A DNA stretch of 64,000 nucleotides from Gordonia hankookensis (GCF_014673215.1 NZ_JACWMS010000001.1:372001-436000); one strand, 5' to 3'. Counted from the stretch's first letter, positions 18,939 to 28,144 are shown. Program-made: numbers and translations. The notes: a model not told the origin generated them from the sequence alone.

Positions 18939-20174
18939 GTGAACGGCGTCGGGACAACCCGGTCGACGGCCGGACCGGCGGCGGTGACGATGTCACCGCG
19001 GCGCCGATGGGCCATGCTGTGTTGCGCGTTGGTGGCGGCCATGACCACGACCTGTGCCGTCAGCGGTGTGGCCTATCTCATCCCGGCGCTCCACACCGAC
19101 CACGGGCTGTCCCTCACGCAGGCATCCGTTCTGGCCACCATTCCGACCGTGGGCCTGATGCTGCTGATCATCCCGTGGGGTGCGCTGCTCGATCGGTTCG
19201 GCGAACGCCGGGTGCTGATCATCTCCCTGTGCATCACGCTGGCGGGCACGGCGGCCACCGCAGTGGTCTCGGCCCTCGACGCGCCCTACTGGGTGCTGGC
19301 GACCGGCCTGTTCGTCGGTGGCCTGGGCGCAGGCGCGGCCAACGGCGCGAGTGGCCGGATCGTCGTCGGCTGGTTCCCCGCCCACCAGCGCGGAACCGCG
19401 ATGGGCGTTCGCCAGATGGCACAGCCCCTGGGCATCGGAGTCTGCGCGCTCACCATGCCGTTCACTGCCCAGTCCTACGGTGTCACAGCCGCACTCCTCA
19501 TCCCGGTCACCGTGACCGCCCTGGGTCTGGTCGCGTGCGTGATCGGGATCGTCGACCCTCCATTGGCCGGTACCCAGCCGTCGGGCGCCCCGCACAGGAC
19601 CGACAACCCGTACCGCGCAGGCAGTTTCCTGGCCCGCGTACACGGAGTCAGTGTGCTGCTGGTGATCCCACAGTCGATGATGTGGACCTTCGTGCCCACC
19701 TGGCTGATCGTCGCGCACCACTGGTCGCCCGGCGCAGCAGGCGCACTGGTGACCGCCACGCAGGTCGTCGGGGCATTGGGGCGGATCGCCGCCGGCCGGG
19801 TCTCGGACAGGTGGGGCTCGCGGATGCGGCCCATCTGCGTGATCGCGGTCGCCGCGGCGTTGTCGATGGCGGTACTGGCGTTGACCGACTGGCTGCACAG
19901 TCCGGTCGCACCGGTGGTGATGGCGATCGCGACCATCGCCTCGGTCGCCGACAACGGCTTGGCGTTCACCGCGATCGCCGAGTTCGCGGGTCCAGGCTGG
20001 AGCGGCCGCGGTCTGGCGGTACAGAACACGGCTCAGTATCTCGCGACGGCCGCCACCACACCGGTGCTGGGTGCGCTGATCGGTGCCGCCGGGTTCCCCC
20101 TCGCGTTCGCCCTCACTGCCCTGACCCCGCTGGTCGCCGTTCCGCTGGTCCCTCGGGATCCAGCAGCCGATTGA
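18939..20174 (+). CDS. MFS transporter, possibly in the leucine regulon
   Basis: The 411-residue protein has about 12 hydrophobic segments and MFS hallmarks: the loop 2-3 motif GALLDRFGERRV and the loop 8-9 motif GRVSDRWGSRMR. GTG 18939 follows GAGG. The locus matches M. tuberculosis Rv2994 next to FAH and leuB. Its promoter carries the same 20-base element as leuCD/iclR, so export or import of leucine-pathway compounds is a reasonable inference; the substrate itself is unknown. Its last 62 bases overlap the convergent DUF1648 gene. Confidence 0.88.
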   Translation: MNGVGTTRSTAGPAAVTMSPRRRWAMLCCALVAAMTTTCAVSGVAYLIPALHTDHGLSLTQASVLATIPTVGLMLLIIPWGALLDRFGERRVLIISLCITLAGTAATAVVSALDAPYWVLATGLFVGGLGAGAANGASGRIVVGWFPAHQRGTAMGVRQMAQPLGIGVCALTMPFTAQSYGVTAALLIPVTVTALGLVACVIGIVDPPLAGTQPSGAPHRTDNPYRAGSFLARVHGVSVLLVIPQSMMWTFVPTWLIVAHHWSPGAAGALVTATQVVGALGRIAAGRVSDRWGSRMRPICVIAVAAALSMAVLALTDWLHSPVAPVVMAIATIASVADNGLAFTAIAEFAGPGWSGRGLAVQNTAQYLATAATTPVLGALIGAAGFPLAFALTALTPLVAVPLVPRDPAAD

Positions 20175-21156
20175 CCACACCTGCGGCGGTCGACGCGTCA
20201 TCGACCACCACGATGTCGCGTCGACCGTCCTGCCGCACCACCAGGAGTGCGGAGCCGGATTTCAACACGAATCCCTTGGCTCCCTTGAGATCTCCGTGAA
20301 CTGCGACGCGATAGCCGAAGCCCCCGAAATCACGCAGCGCCCGGACCCGGACCGCCTCGGCGTGGTCGATCTCCGGCATCGCGGCATGCGAGCGCGGCCA
20401 CCCCAGCCTCCCGCGCACGCTGACCCCGGTCCGATCCACGGTGACCCGAGTGCCCCACATCGCGATGGCCGCCACCACGACGATCAGCAGGATCGCCGCG
20501 ACGAGCCACGAGCGCAGCACCAGGGCCAGGCACGCGAGGATCACCACGGACCCACCGAGGATCAGCGACGCACCAGGCGACGGTGAGACGAACCGGGTCC
20601 AGACGATCCGCTCCTCCGCCCCGATCGCCACGAATGGGCGCTCCCCGATGTCACCGGCCGGCGGCGTCGCCGTCCATGATGGCACCAGCGCGGCGAGACC
20701 GAGACCGCTCGCGAGGCCGATCGCCATCGACAACGCGATCTGCCACTGCGGGGTCGGCACCGTGGCGGCATCTGCCACACCCCGTTGACAAGCCGTGGTC
20801 GACACGATCACGGCCACAGTCGAGATGACAACGCCTGCAACGATTCCGATACTTGTTCGGATGATCGTGGGGTCGGTGGCCCGGATACTCAGGGCCGCGC
20901 CGACGAATGGGCCGACCATCCCCACCACGATCGGCGCGACGATCACGAAGGTCAGACCGGAGAACCCGTCGGCGCCGTCCGACGACCAATGCGTGGCAAC
21001 CGGATCGGGCAGGGTCGTCCGCCAGGACGCGACCAGGATGGCGCCGATCACCGCCGCCAGCACCGACGGCAGAATCGCCAGCGCGCACACGATCCGACGA
21101 TCCCGGGCGGTCATGCCGGCCTCGCCCTCGCTCCGACCGTCCGTCGAATTCCTCAC
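20113..21156 (-). CDS. DUF1648-domain membrane protein
   Basis: The 347-residue protein has the DUF1648 signature LPDPVATHWSSDGADGFSG after the first membrane helix, five or six further hydrophobic helices and a cytoplasmic C-terminal PH-like region (VTVDRTGVSVRGRLGWPR). Such proteins are commonly co-encoded with YtrA-type GntR regulators, as here, and are thought to act in envelope stress. GTG 21156 is chosen because it overlaps the regulator's TGA by four bases and AGAGAGG lies eight bases upstream. Its 3' end overlaps the MFS gene by 62 bases. Confidence 0.8.
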   Translation of the reverse strand: MRNSTDGRSEGEAGMTARDRRIVCALAILPSVLAAVIGAILVASWRTTLPDPVATHWSSDGADGFSGLTFVIVAPIVVGMVGPFVGAALSIRATDPTIIRTSIGIVAGVVISTVAVIVSTTACQRGVADAATVPTPQWQIALSMAIGLASGLGLAALVPSWTATPPAGDIGERPFVAIGAEERIVWTRFVSPSPGASLILGGSVVILACLALVLRSWLVAAILLIVVVAAIAMWGTRVTVDRTGVSVRGRLGWPRSHAAMPEIDHAEAVRVRALRDFGGFGYRVAVHGDLKGAKGFVLKSGSALLVVRQDGRRDIVVVDDASTAAGVVNRLLDPEGPAERRPAGSGQ

Positions 21157-21506
21157 GTCTGCCACCTCTCTCGGATCTCGACCGCCAGCACGTCAGGCCT
21201 GATGTCCAACCGGCGCGCCACATCCACGAGCCGGTCCATCGCCTCGACGAACTCCGAGCGATCCGGAGCCGCTGCCGTGACGACTGCACCCCGGCCCCGA
21301 CGGAGTTCGACGACCCCTTCGTCACGCAGCATCTGATACGCGCGCAGCACTGTATGCAGATTGATGTCGAGGCTCCGGGACAGGTCGCGGGCAGCCGGCA
21401 GGCGTTCACCGGCTTCCACCTCGCCGCGGACGATCGCCCCGCGGACCGACGCCGCCACCTGTTCGAAGATCGGGGCGCGTGAGGCGGGGTCGATACGGAT
21501 CAACAC
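21153..21506 (-). CDS. GntR-family regulator, YtrA subfamily
   Basis: The 117-residue protein has an N-terminal winged helix (FEQVAASVRGAIVRGEVEAG; LPAARDLSRSLDINLHTVLR) and the short helical YtrA-type tail. The reading frame is open for another 180 codons upstream, but the family start is LIRIDPASRAP at GTG 21506. TATGAT ends six bases before that GTG, so the message is probably leaderless. It should repress its own operon, including the DUF1648 gene, through the inverted repeat in its promoter. Confidence 0.88.
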   Translation of the reverse strand: MLIRIDPASRAPIFEQVAASVRGAIVRGEVEAGERLPAARDLSRSLDINLHTVLRAYQMLRDEGVVELRRGRGAVVTAAAPDRSEFVEAMDRLVDVARRLDIRPDVLAVEIRERWQT

Positions 21507-21512
21507 ACAAAG

Positions 21513-21541
21513 ATCATATAGTTCTATTTCAACTAGAACAA
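21513..21541 (-). promoter_or_regulatory. GntR promoter with embedded palindromic operator
   Basis: Reading leftward, TTGTTC (21541-21536), 17 bases and TATGAT (21518-21513) make a near-consensus promoter. The inverted repeat GTTCTA (21521-21526), seven bases, TAGAAC (21534-21539) fills the spacer and part of the -35, the expected site for YtrA-type autorepression. Confidence 0.75.
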
Positions 21542-21560
21542 TATGGCCCGCCGACGCGAA

Positions 21561-21594
21561 CGACCCCCACCCGGATACGTCCAGGTGGGGGTCG
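21561..21594 (-). terminator. Terminator hairpin after leuB
   Basis: CGACCCCCACC (21561-21571) pairs perfectly with GGTGGGGGTCG (21584-21594). It lies 13 bases beyond the leuB stop and upstream of the GntR promoter; no T-run follows. Confidence 0.7.
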
Positions 21595-21607
21595 CAGGTG
21601 TTGTGCC

Positions 21608-22618
21608 CTAGAGGCGCTCGCGGATCCGGCGGCCGATCTCCGAGGTCTTCAGGTCGCCCGACCCGCGCTCGGCCAGGTCGTCGATGACGGCCTTCTCCAC
21701 GCGCTCGGCGGCGTCCGTCTCGCCGAGGTGGGCAAGCAGTAATGCTGCGGACAGGATCGCGGCGGTCGGATCCGCCTTGCCCTGTCCCGCGATGTCGGGC
21801 GCACTGCCGTGCACGGGCTCGAACATCGAGGGATTCGCTCCCGTCGCGTCGATGTTGCCCGAAGCTGCCAGGCCGATACCACCGGTGACGGCAGCCGCGA
21901 TGTCGGTGATGATGTCGCCGAAGAGATTGTCGGTGACGATGACGTCGAATCGGCCGGGATCGGTGACCAGATAGATGGTTGCCGCATCCACGTGGCAGTA
22001 GTCGGTGCTGACGTCCGGATACTCGGCGCCGATCTCCGCGACGGTCCGACTCCACATCGAGCCCGCGAAGGTCAGCACGTTCGTCTTGTGCACCAGCGTC
22101 AGCTTCTTCCGACGCGCCTGTGCACGCTCGAAGGCGTTGCGCACCACGCGCTCCACACCGAACCGGGTGTTCACGCTCACCTCGGTGGCCACCTCGTGCG
22201 GGGTCCCGACACGGATCGCGCCACCGTTTCCGGTGTAAGGGCCCTCGGTCCCCTCGCGGACGACCACGAAATCGATGTCGGGGTCACCGGCCAGCGGCGA
22301 GGTGACACCCGGCAGACGCCGCGAGGGGCGAAGGTTGACGTGGTGATCGAGCGCGAAGCGCATGTTCAGCAGCAATCCCCGCTCGAGTACCCCCGACGGG
22401 ACCGACGGGTCCCCGATCGCGCCGAGCAAGATCGCATCGTGCCTGCGCAGCGATTCCAGGTCGTCCTCGGTGAGCAGTTCGCCGTTTCGGTGATAGCGGC
22501 GCGCGCCGAGGTCGAACTCGGTGGTCGAGACGTCGGGGACAACGGATTCGAGTACGCCGACGGCCTCCTCGATGACCTCGGGGCCGATACCGTCGCCGGC
22601 GATGACGGCGAGTTTCAT
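21608..22618 (-). CDS. leuB: 3-isopropylmalate dehydrogenase
   Basis: LeuB oxidatively decarboxylates 3-isopropylmalate to the leucine precursor 2-ketoisocaproate. The 336-residue protein shows [17 protein letters not shown] at the N-terminus, the substrate arginines in the [14 protein letters not shown] region and the NAD/metal signature [13 protein letters not shown]. Its ATG overlaps the serA stop (ATGA), so it is the second gene of a serA-leuB operon and translationally coupled. Confidence 0.97.
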   Translation of the reverse strand: MKLAVIAGDGIGPEVIEEAVGVLESVVPDVSTTEFDLGARRYHRNGELLTEDDLESLRRHDAILLGAIGDPSVPSGVLERGLLLNMRFALDHHVNLRPSRRLPGVTSPLAGDPDIDFVVVREGTEGPYTGNGGAIRVGTPHEVATEVSVNTRFGVERVVRNAFERAQARRKKLTLVHKTNVLTFAGSMWSRTVAEIGAEYPDVSTDYCHVDAATIYLVTDPGRFDVIVTDNLFGDIITDIAAAVTGGIGLAASGNIDATGANPSMFEPVHGSAPDIAGQGKADPTAAILSAALLLAHLGETDAAERVEKAVIDDLAERGSGDLKTSEIGRRIRERL

Positions 22619-24222
22619 GACAAGTCCACCTGTTCGATGAGAGTTGCGCCCACGGCGTCACCGATGGATGCGATGAGGTCGTCGTCGAGGGGGCCACTGA
22701 CGCGCAGCATCACGGTCGCCCCGCCGCCTTCGGCATCCTGGGACAGACCTGCGGCCCGGATGTCGATGCCCGCGTTACCGAGCAGCGTGCCGATCTTGCC
22801 GAGCGAACCGGGCTCGTCGGCATAGCTCACGACGAGATTCAGTCCCTCGGCACGCAGATCGAAGTTGCGGCCGTTGATGTTGACGATCTTCTCGACGAGA
22901 CGGGGCTCGGTGAGGCTGCCGGAGACGTTGTGCACCGACCCGTCGGCGAACACGGCCTTCACGTCGACCACGCTGCGGTGGTTGGGACTCTCCGACGCCG
23001 TGGTCACCTCGCTGGTCACGCCACGATCGGCGGCGACAGTCGGCGCGTTCACGAAGGTGACGGGCTCGTCGAGCACGGCCGAGAACAGCCCGCGCAGCGC
23101 CGACAGCCCGAGAACGTCGACATTGTTGGCCGCCAGTTCACCGCGGACATCGACGACGATCGAGGTCGGCGGCTCCTTGCTGATGGCGCCCACGAGGACG
23201 CCTGCCTTACGCGCGACCTCGAGCCATGGCGCGACCTCCTCGTCGACCGTGCCGCCGGTGATGTTGACGGCATCGGGCACGAAATGTCCGGCCAGAGCCA
23301 GACGCACGCTCTTCGCGACATCGGTGCCCGCGCGATCTTGCGCCTCACTGGTCGAGGCGCCGAGATGCGGGGTCACCACGACCTGCGGGAGTTCGAAGAG
23401 CGGCGAGTCGGTGCACGGCTCGGTTGCGTAGACGTCGAGCCCGGCGGCCCGCACGTGACCGGACGTGATCGCATCGGCGAGCGCCTGCTCGTCGATCAGG
23501 CCGCCCCGGGCCGCGTTCACGATGACAACGCCCTTCTTGGTACGCGCCAGCTGATCCGTGCCGATGAGGCCGAGGGTCTCCGGTGTCTTGGGAAGGTGCA
23601 CGGTGATGAAATCGGCACGCTCGAGCAGCTCGTCGAGACTCACCAGCTCGATACCCAACTGGGCTGCTCGCGCCGGGGACACATAGGGGTCATAGGCAAT
23701 GATCGATGTCTCGAAGGCGGCCATCCGGGCGGCGACCAACTGGCCGATACGGCCGAGTCCCACCACTCCGACCGTCTTGTCGAAGATCTCCACGCCGTTG
23801 AACGACGAACGCTTCCAGGCATGCTCACGCAACGTGGCGTCGGCCGCCGGGATCTGGCGCGCCGCGGACATCAGTAGGGCCACCGCGTGCTCGGCGGCGG
23901 TGTGGATGTTCGAGGTCGGTGCGTTGACCACCATCACTCCACGCTGCGTGGCGGCGGGCACATCGACGTTGTCGAGGCCAACGCCGGCACGGGCGATGAT
24001 CTTCAGCCGCGGTGCGACGTCGAGGACCTCGGCGTCGACAGTGGTGGCCGAACGAACCAAGATGGCGTCGGCGTCGGCGGCGGCTTCGAGGAGCTTCGGT
24101 CGATCGGGGCCGTCGACCCAGCGCACCTCGACGTCGTCTCCCAGCGCCTCGACGGTCGAGGGTGCCAGTTTGTCGGCGATCAGAACGACCGGACGGCCAG
24201 CTGAGGTCACAATATTCTCCAT
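22615..24222 (-). CDS. serA: D-3-phosphoglycerate dehydrogenase
   Basis: SerA commits 3-phosphoglycerate to serine synthesis. The 535-residue long-type enzyme has the substrate domain ([15 protein letters not shown]), the Rossmann motif [14 protein letters not shown] near residue 155, the catalytic HLGAST histidine, the intervening ASB domain and a C-terminal ACT domain ([20 protein letters not shown]) for serine feedback, as in M. tuberculosis Rv2996c. It leads the serA-leuB operon. Confidence 0.96.
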   Translation of the reverse strand: MENIVTSAGRPVVLIADKLAPSTVEALGDDVEVRWVDGPDRPKLLEAAADADAILVRSATTVDAEVLDVAPRLKIIARAGVGLDNVDVPAATQRGVMVVNAPTSNIHTAAEHAVALLMSAARQIPAADATLREHAWKRSSFNGVEIFDKTVGVVGLGRIGQLVAARMAAFETSIIAYDPYVSPARAAQLGIELVSLDELLERADFITVHLPKTPETLGLIGTDQLARTKKGVVIVNAARGGLIDEQALADAITSGHVRAAGLDVYATEPCTDSPLFELPQVVVTPHLGASTSEAQDRAGTDVAKSVRLALAGHFVPDAVNITGGTVDEEVAPWLEVARKAGVLVGAISKEPPTSIVVDVRGELAANNVDVLGLSALRGLFSAVLDEPVTFVNAPTVAADRGVTSEVTTASESPNHRSVVDVKAVFADGSVHNVSGSLTEPRLVEKIVNINGRNFDLRAEGLNLVVSYADEPGSLGKIGTLLGNAGIDIRAAGLSQDAEGGGATVMLRVSGPLDDDLIASIGDAVGATLIEQVDLS

Positions 24223-24460
24223 GATCGAGGGGCGAAGTGAACGGTGCGGAGACCACCGCGACCCGCTCCGGTGACCGCGACGACTTCCGCGAACAGCTTA
24301 GTGGTCTGCTCGTCACCCATTCGCAGCCGGTCTCGACAGCTCGTACTCGGTCCCGCGATTTGCGGGTAGATTGTGATCGGCATTACGGATAGGTTGCAAA
24401 CCGACCCCGGGACGATTCCGCGGAGCGCACTGCGCGGGTACCGACCGGTACGGTGAGCTT

Positions 24461-24486
24461 GGCCCCGAGCGACGTCTCTCGGGGCC
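24461..24486. other. Hairpin in the leader of the secreted protease gene
   Basis: GGCCCCGAG (24461-24469) pairs with CTCGGGGCC (24478-24486), followed by GATGATTTCTT, about 35 bases before the start codon. The 299 bases between serA and the protease hold this hairpin, a GGTTGCAAACC mini-hairpin near 24393 and a possible -10 (TAGATT, near 24366). The function is not known; an RNA control element is possible. Confidence 0.4.
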
Positions 24487-24521
24487 GATGATTTCTTGTG
24501 TCTCGAACGAGCGGAGTGTGG

Positions 24522-25187
24522 ATGATGAGGAAGCTGACGGCACTGTTGGCGGTTCTGGCTGCAACGGTGCTGGCCGGCTGGGGGGCTGGCATTGCCCACG
24601 CCGCACCGGCAAAGGTCTATCTCGGTGGAGGCTCCGGGATCCTGGTGCTCAAGGGCGGTAGTTCTGCCGCGGCCTGCACCCTGACCACGATCGGTAAGTC
24701 GAACACCGGCAAGCTGATCGGTATCACCGCAGGACACTGTGGCAAGCCGGGGCAGAAGGTGTACTCGGAGACCTTCCAGGACCGGGGACAGGCAGGAACC
24801 ATCACGTACTCCGCCAGTGATCTCGACATCGCGGTGATCGAGTTCAACCCGGCGAAGGTCGTCCCCCTGCGCACTGTGCGGGGCGTGACCATCCGATCGG
24901 TCGACACGCGACCGCTCGCCTTCCCGACGATCGCCTGCAAGGAGGGCCGGACCACGGGCAACACCTGCGGCATCAGCTGGTTCTCCGACGGAGACGCGCA
25001 CTTCAGTCAGATGTGCGTGATCGAAGGCGACTCCGGTAGCCCCGTGGTGGTCGGTGACCGCCTGGTCGGGATGGTGAACGCCTACTACTTCGTGGGCTGT
25101 ATCGGCCCCGAGACAGGCACCAACATCGGCCCGGTGCTCAAGCGGATCGGATCACTCCCGCAGTATCGCGGATACCGGCCGATCTGA
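24522..25187 (+). CDS. Secreted trypsin-like serine protease
   Basis: The 221-residue product has a Sec signal peptide (MMRKL, hydrophobic stretch, AHA cleavage near residue 27) and a compact S1 chymotrypsin-fold domain. The triad is H72 (ITAGHCG), D102 (SDLDIAVIE) and S171 (EGDSGSPVV). Cysteines C52/C73 and C139/C149 and a pair around C165 would form disulfides. GGAG lies five bases before ATG 24522. No pro-domain is obvious. The gene ends at a very stable terminator and lies beside the type-VII-like cassette, but on the opposite strand. Confidence 0.9.
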   Translation: MMRKLTALLAVLAATVLAGWGAGIAHAAPAKVYLGGGSGILVLKGGSSAAACTLTTIGKSNTGKLIGITAGHCGKPGQKVYSETFQDRGQAGTITYSASDLDIAVIEFNPAKVVPLRTVRGVTIRSVDTRPLAFPTIACKEGRTTGNTCGISWFSDGDAHFSQMCVIEGDSGSPVVVGDRLVGMVNAYYFVGCIGPETGTNIGPVLKRIGSLPQYRGYRPI

Positions 25188-25201
25188 TAGCAGGCCGACA
25201 T

Positions 25202-25243
25202 ACGAAGGAGGCCCCGGGACTTCGGTCCCGGGGCCTCCTTCGT
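25202..25243. terminator. Very strong bidirectional terminator
   Basis: A perfect 19-bp stem (ACGAAGGAGGCCCCGGGAC with its complement) closes on a TTCG tetraloop. It separates the protease gene from the convergent four-gene cassette. Confidence 0.93.
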
Positions 25244-25270
25244 GTACCGCAATCACCACGTGGCGATCAA

Positions 25271-25699
25271 TCACTCGGTGTCGTATCGAGTCCCCGGATG
25301 CAGCCGCAACCACGCGGAGAGTTCGGCCAGGAACTGTGTCCGAACAAAATCCTCGACGCGGCTGAGCTCGTTCGGCGTGAGGCCTTCGATTGCTCGGCCG
25401 CCGGCGTCGGCGTCCCACTCGTCGACTGCCAACGCGCGTCGCCGCTCGTACTCGGCAAGCCGAACACGCCGGTCGACGCAGAACAGCTGGTAGTCGTCAG
25501 ACCGCCACTGCTCCGGGATGGGCAGCACAGCATTCCTCAACTGCGCATCGCCCAGGTCCGCAAGCGCTTCGCGAATCTGCTCGATGGCGCTGGGATCCAT
25601 CGCCATCGCCCGCAAGATCTCAACGTACTCAGCGGGGACGCTGCATACCCCCGCTCCGTCAGACATTGCGATGCGCATCCGGCACCAGCGATCCGTCAC
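25271..25699 (-). CDS. Hypothetical protein, last gene of type-VII-like cassette
   Basis: I do not recognise this 142-residue soluble protein. It is helical and charged (SRVEDFVRTQFLAELSAWLR near the end), with no signal peptide or membrane helix. Its start overlaps the upstream membrane-protein gene by 41 bases if GTG 25699 is used, or 8 bases with ATG 25666. Position at the end of an operon behind an effector-like gene makes an immunity or chaperone role possible, but this is inference only. Confidence 0.65.
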   Translation of the reverse strand: MTDRWCRMRIAMSDGAGVCSVPAEYVEILRAMAMDPSAIEQIREALADLGDAQLRNAVLPIPEQWRSDDYQLFCVDRRVRLAEYERRRALAVDEWDADAGGRAIEGLTPNELSRVEDFVRTQFLAELSAWLRLHPGTRYDTE

Positions 25700-26474
25700 G
25701 CAACCGCCTGATCACTGCCGTGCCCCCGAGTTCTGCCCTCAACTCTGGGTGCCGATGGTAGAAATCGATGAGCCAGAAGGTCGCGGGGCCACCGAGACAC
25801 GACTCGTCAACCCGGATCTGGTCGTACCGTTCGCCGGGACGAAGCGACATCCATGCCCCGTTACGTTTGTCGCCCTTCGTCAGAACCGGCGTCACTTCGG
25901 TGACGATTCCCCAGTCGAGGCCGTTGGCGGTCCGATGCGAGGGCACACTGATCCCCCGTTCCGACACGATCATCCATGCGGAATCACCGTTGGCCGCCCG
26001 CACCGCGTGGCCGATATAGAGGATTCCCACCACGAATGCCACAGGCGGATATAGGTTTTCGGCATGCTCGCTCGCGAGCGAAATGTGCACCGCATCACGC
26101 CAGGCCCCCAGTGCGAAGAGCAATGCACCGGCCCCAAACGTTGCGGTGGAAGCAATGTCGAATCCGCGCATCAGACGATCACGCCGGATGGTCAACACGC
26201 CGTCCCGGAGGAATGGAGCAACCCCCGCAGTTGTCATTGTGCGTAGCCGCGCTGATCGAAGAATCGAGCAGATGTCCAGGATCATTCCGCACGCAATCAG
26301 CTCGGCGCAGAGAAAGCCGAGTCGCTGACCACCCGCCAAGCCCACGATACCGATGCCGGCGAACAACGTACCGAGAACGGTGTAGACCAGTGCACCCGAC
26401 CAATCGCCGCGCGGTCGCGATGACCACTCGTCCGGTACCGGAAACAGTGACCGCTGACTCGATGTCACTTGCAC
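25659..26474 (-). CDS. Hypothetical four-helix membrane protein of the cassette
   Basis: The 271-residue protein has four predicted transmembrane helices (about 29-48, LVYTVLGTLFAGIGIVGLAG; 52-71; 107-127; 143-162) and a C-terminal cytoplasmic domain of about 100 residues with alternating strands (WMIVSERGISVPSH...). I do not recognise a family. It overlaps the upstream effector-like gene by ten bases. A membrane immunity protein against a membrane-active effector would fit the order, but no homology supports it. Confidence 0.7.
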   Translation of the reverse strand: MQVTSSQRSLFPVPDEWSSRPRGDWSGALVYTVLGTLFAGIGIVGLAGGQRLGFLCAELIACGMILDICSILRSARLRTMTTAGVAPFLRDGVLTIRRDRLMRGFDIASTATFGAGALLFALGAWRDAVHISLASEHAENLYPPVAFVVGILYIGHAVRAANGDSAWMIVSERGISVPSHRTANGLDWGIVTEVTPVLTKGDKRNGAWMSLRPGERYDQIRVDESCLGGPATFWLIDFYHRHPELRAELGGTAVIRRLRDGSLVPDAHRNV

Positions 26475-27757
26475 ACTGCCTGACCAATGAGGCTCCCAGC
26501 CATACCCAAGGCAAGACCGCTGCCTGCGGTGATCCCGAAAGTCGTCAATGCGCCGGCTCCCTCCGGCGCGGCCAGCATCACCGCAACGTCACCGGCGAGA
26601 CTCACACCTCCAACTGTGGTCGCCACGCACTTGTCGTAACCGCTCTTGGCATCCGCCACGGCGAGCGCGGTTCCGAGAATCGTCAGCGCCGGTCCTGCCG
26701 CCTTGGTCCCGATGGCCAGCTTCTCGGCCTGTGCTGTACTCAAGTACGGCAAACCGTCCGCCACATGGGGTTCCAGGGCGGCCATCCCACCGCTGGCCAA
26801 GGCCTGGGCGACGTCCTTGGTACCCGGAACCTGGACCTGCACACCATCCACGTCGGCAACCGCCTTGCCGTCCTTGGTCTCTCGCACGACAATCGGCGAC
26901 TTCCCCTCACGCGTCAGCCTGGTCACGATCGACCCATCGGGGTTGTTCACCTTCGTCGAGACGAGGTTTCCCTTCTCGTCGAACAGGTCGAAGGTATCCC
27001 GCACCCCACCACGATGAGCATCTGTGTAGACCTGCCTGCTGCCATCGAGCATCCGCAAGGTCGTCACCGTCTTCCCGTCCGTGGAAGTCGTGTCCTTGTC
27101 GACGACTGTTCCCATCATGTGCTCGGCCAGCTTCTTCTGCTGGTTCTCCCGGCCTCTGGTCGGGTCCTCGCCGCGCGTTTCGTCAGAATACGGATCCGTC
27201 GTGGCGTCCTTCGGTGCATTCCTGTCGCTCCACAACTCCGACAGTCCGGGAGTCACCGACATGGTTTGCGACCGAATGAAGTTCCCGAGATCGTAGTCGG
27301 CATGTCCGAGATTCATCAGATGCGGATTCAACTGATCCTGGAATCCGGTCGCGGCGAGCACCAAGAGCTTCGCCATCGCCGGTGACATGACCTTCTCGCG
27401 AACGAGCACCGTCCAGTCGTCCGTGACGTAGAGATCGCCGGATTCGATGATCCGCACCAGATCGCTGATCGCTCGATGTTCAGCTGCCAGAGTCGCTCCG
27501 AACTTGTGGACGCCGACCTCGACATTCATCCCCAGATTGCCGAATGTCGAAGTCCGGCCACGAACGCGACCGGCCATGTCACCGGCAGCGCGGTATGCGA
27601 GACCATCCCAGTTCTCGTTGTTGTTGAGACCGGAGATCTCCCAAACCACCTCCCAGCCGGCCTGGTCGACGGTTTCGGAAGACGACTTGGCCACGTCCAC
27701 GGCCGGCCCGAGTGCGTCGGGTCGCCACGTCTCGAATACGGAGCGACTGGGAATCAT
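26465..27757 (-). CDS. Putative type VII secretion effector-like protein
   Basis: The 430-residue protein opens with a helical region holding a WxG tripeptide (W50-D51-G52 in NNNENWDGLAYRAAG), as in WXG100/EspB-like ESX substrates; YVTDD at 110-114 fits the YxxxD/E export pattern. Residues 220-310 are strand-rich (TLRMLDGSRQVYTDAHRGG). The C-terminus, 353-428, is a Gly/Ala-rich hydrophobic segment of two helices (GPALTILGTALAVADA; LTTFGITAGSGLALGMAG) that could insert into membranes. The start overlaps the EspC-like gene stop by four bases. No known toxin domain is recognised. Confidence 0.7.
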   Translation of the reverse strand: MIPSRSVFETWRPDALGPAVDVAKSSSETVDQAGWEVVWEISGLNNNENWDGLAYRAAGDMAGRVRGRTSTFGNLGMNVEVGVHKFGATLAAEHRAISDLVRIIESGDLYVTDDWTVLVREKVMSPAMAKLLVLAATGFQDQLNPHLMNLGHADYDLGNFIRSQTMSVTPGLSELWSDRNAPKDATTDPYSDETRGEDPTRGRENQQKKLAEHMMGTVVDKDTTSTDGKTVTTLRMLDGSRQVYTDAHRGGVRDTFDLFDEKGNLVSTKVNNPDGSIVTRLTREGKSPIVVRETKDGKAVADVDGVQVQVPGTKDVAQALASGGMAALEPHVADGLPYLSTAQAEKLAIGTKAAGPALTILGTALAVADAKSGYDKCVATTVGGVSLAGDVAVMLAAPEGAGALTTFGITAGSGLALGMAGSLIGQAVCK

Positions 27758-28056
27758 TGCGCGGATGCAATCCGGTTGAACGCCGCCGCCAACTCGTCAT
27801 CGGCCGCCTCGAACTCGCCGGCAGCGTTGTGAACCGCGCCGGACATCGCCGAGTACGCCTCTGCCGTTCGCCGCAGCGGATCGTGCAGCGCATCAGCCAA
27901 GGTCGTCAACGCATATGCGGCAGACGATCCCGTCATACACGCAGCGATCCCGAGGAGGTCCGTGGGCAGCGACGAGTCGCGGATGACTGCCGCGGTCTCC
28001 TCCACCGTCCCCGAGAACTCGCGCAAGATCCCCGGATTCACCGTCGTCCCAGACAT
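27754..28056 (-). CDS. EspC/WXG100-like small secreted protein
   Basis: The 100-residue product is almost wholly alpha-helical (TLADALHDPLRRTAEAYSAM; AAGEFEAADDELAAAFNRI) and resembles the EspC/DUF2580 class of ESX-associated partner proteins. No W-x-G is present; the C-terminal FEAAD is an imperfect YxxxD/E. ATG 28056 follows GGGGGAG. It is the first gene of the four-gene cassette and overlaps the next start (ATGA), as ESX partner pairs often do. No ESX core gene (eccC, eccD, mycP) is in the window. Confidence 0.72.
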   Translation of the reverse strand: MSGTTVNPGILREFSGTVEETAAVIRDSSLPTDLLGIAACMTGSSAAYALTTLADALHDPLRRTAEAYSAMSGAVHNAAGEFEAADDELAAAFNRIASAQ

Positions 28057-28144
28057 GTCTCCCCCTGTGCCACAGTCCGAATCGATGCGATGGTACCGGA
28101 CAAACTGGGTGGTACCGGGCGCCGATCGAAGGGTGTGGACAAAG

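Noticed and set aside
21507..22055. Upstream extension of the GntR frame to 300 residues
   Set aside because: The added part is low-complexity shadow of leuB and would run through a terminator and the GntR promoter.
24522..28056. Protease as a mycosin (MycP) of the adjacent type-VII-like cassette
   Set aside because: The protease is a small S1 trypsin-fold enzyme, not an S8 subtilisin with a C-terminal anchor, and it is on the opposite strand behind a strong terminator.
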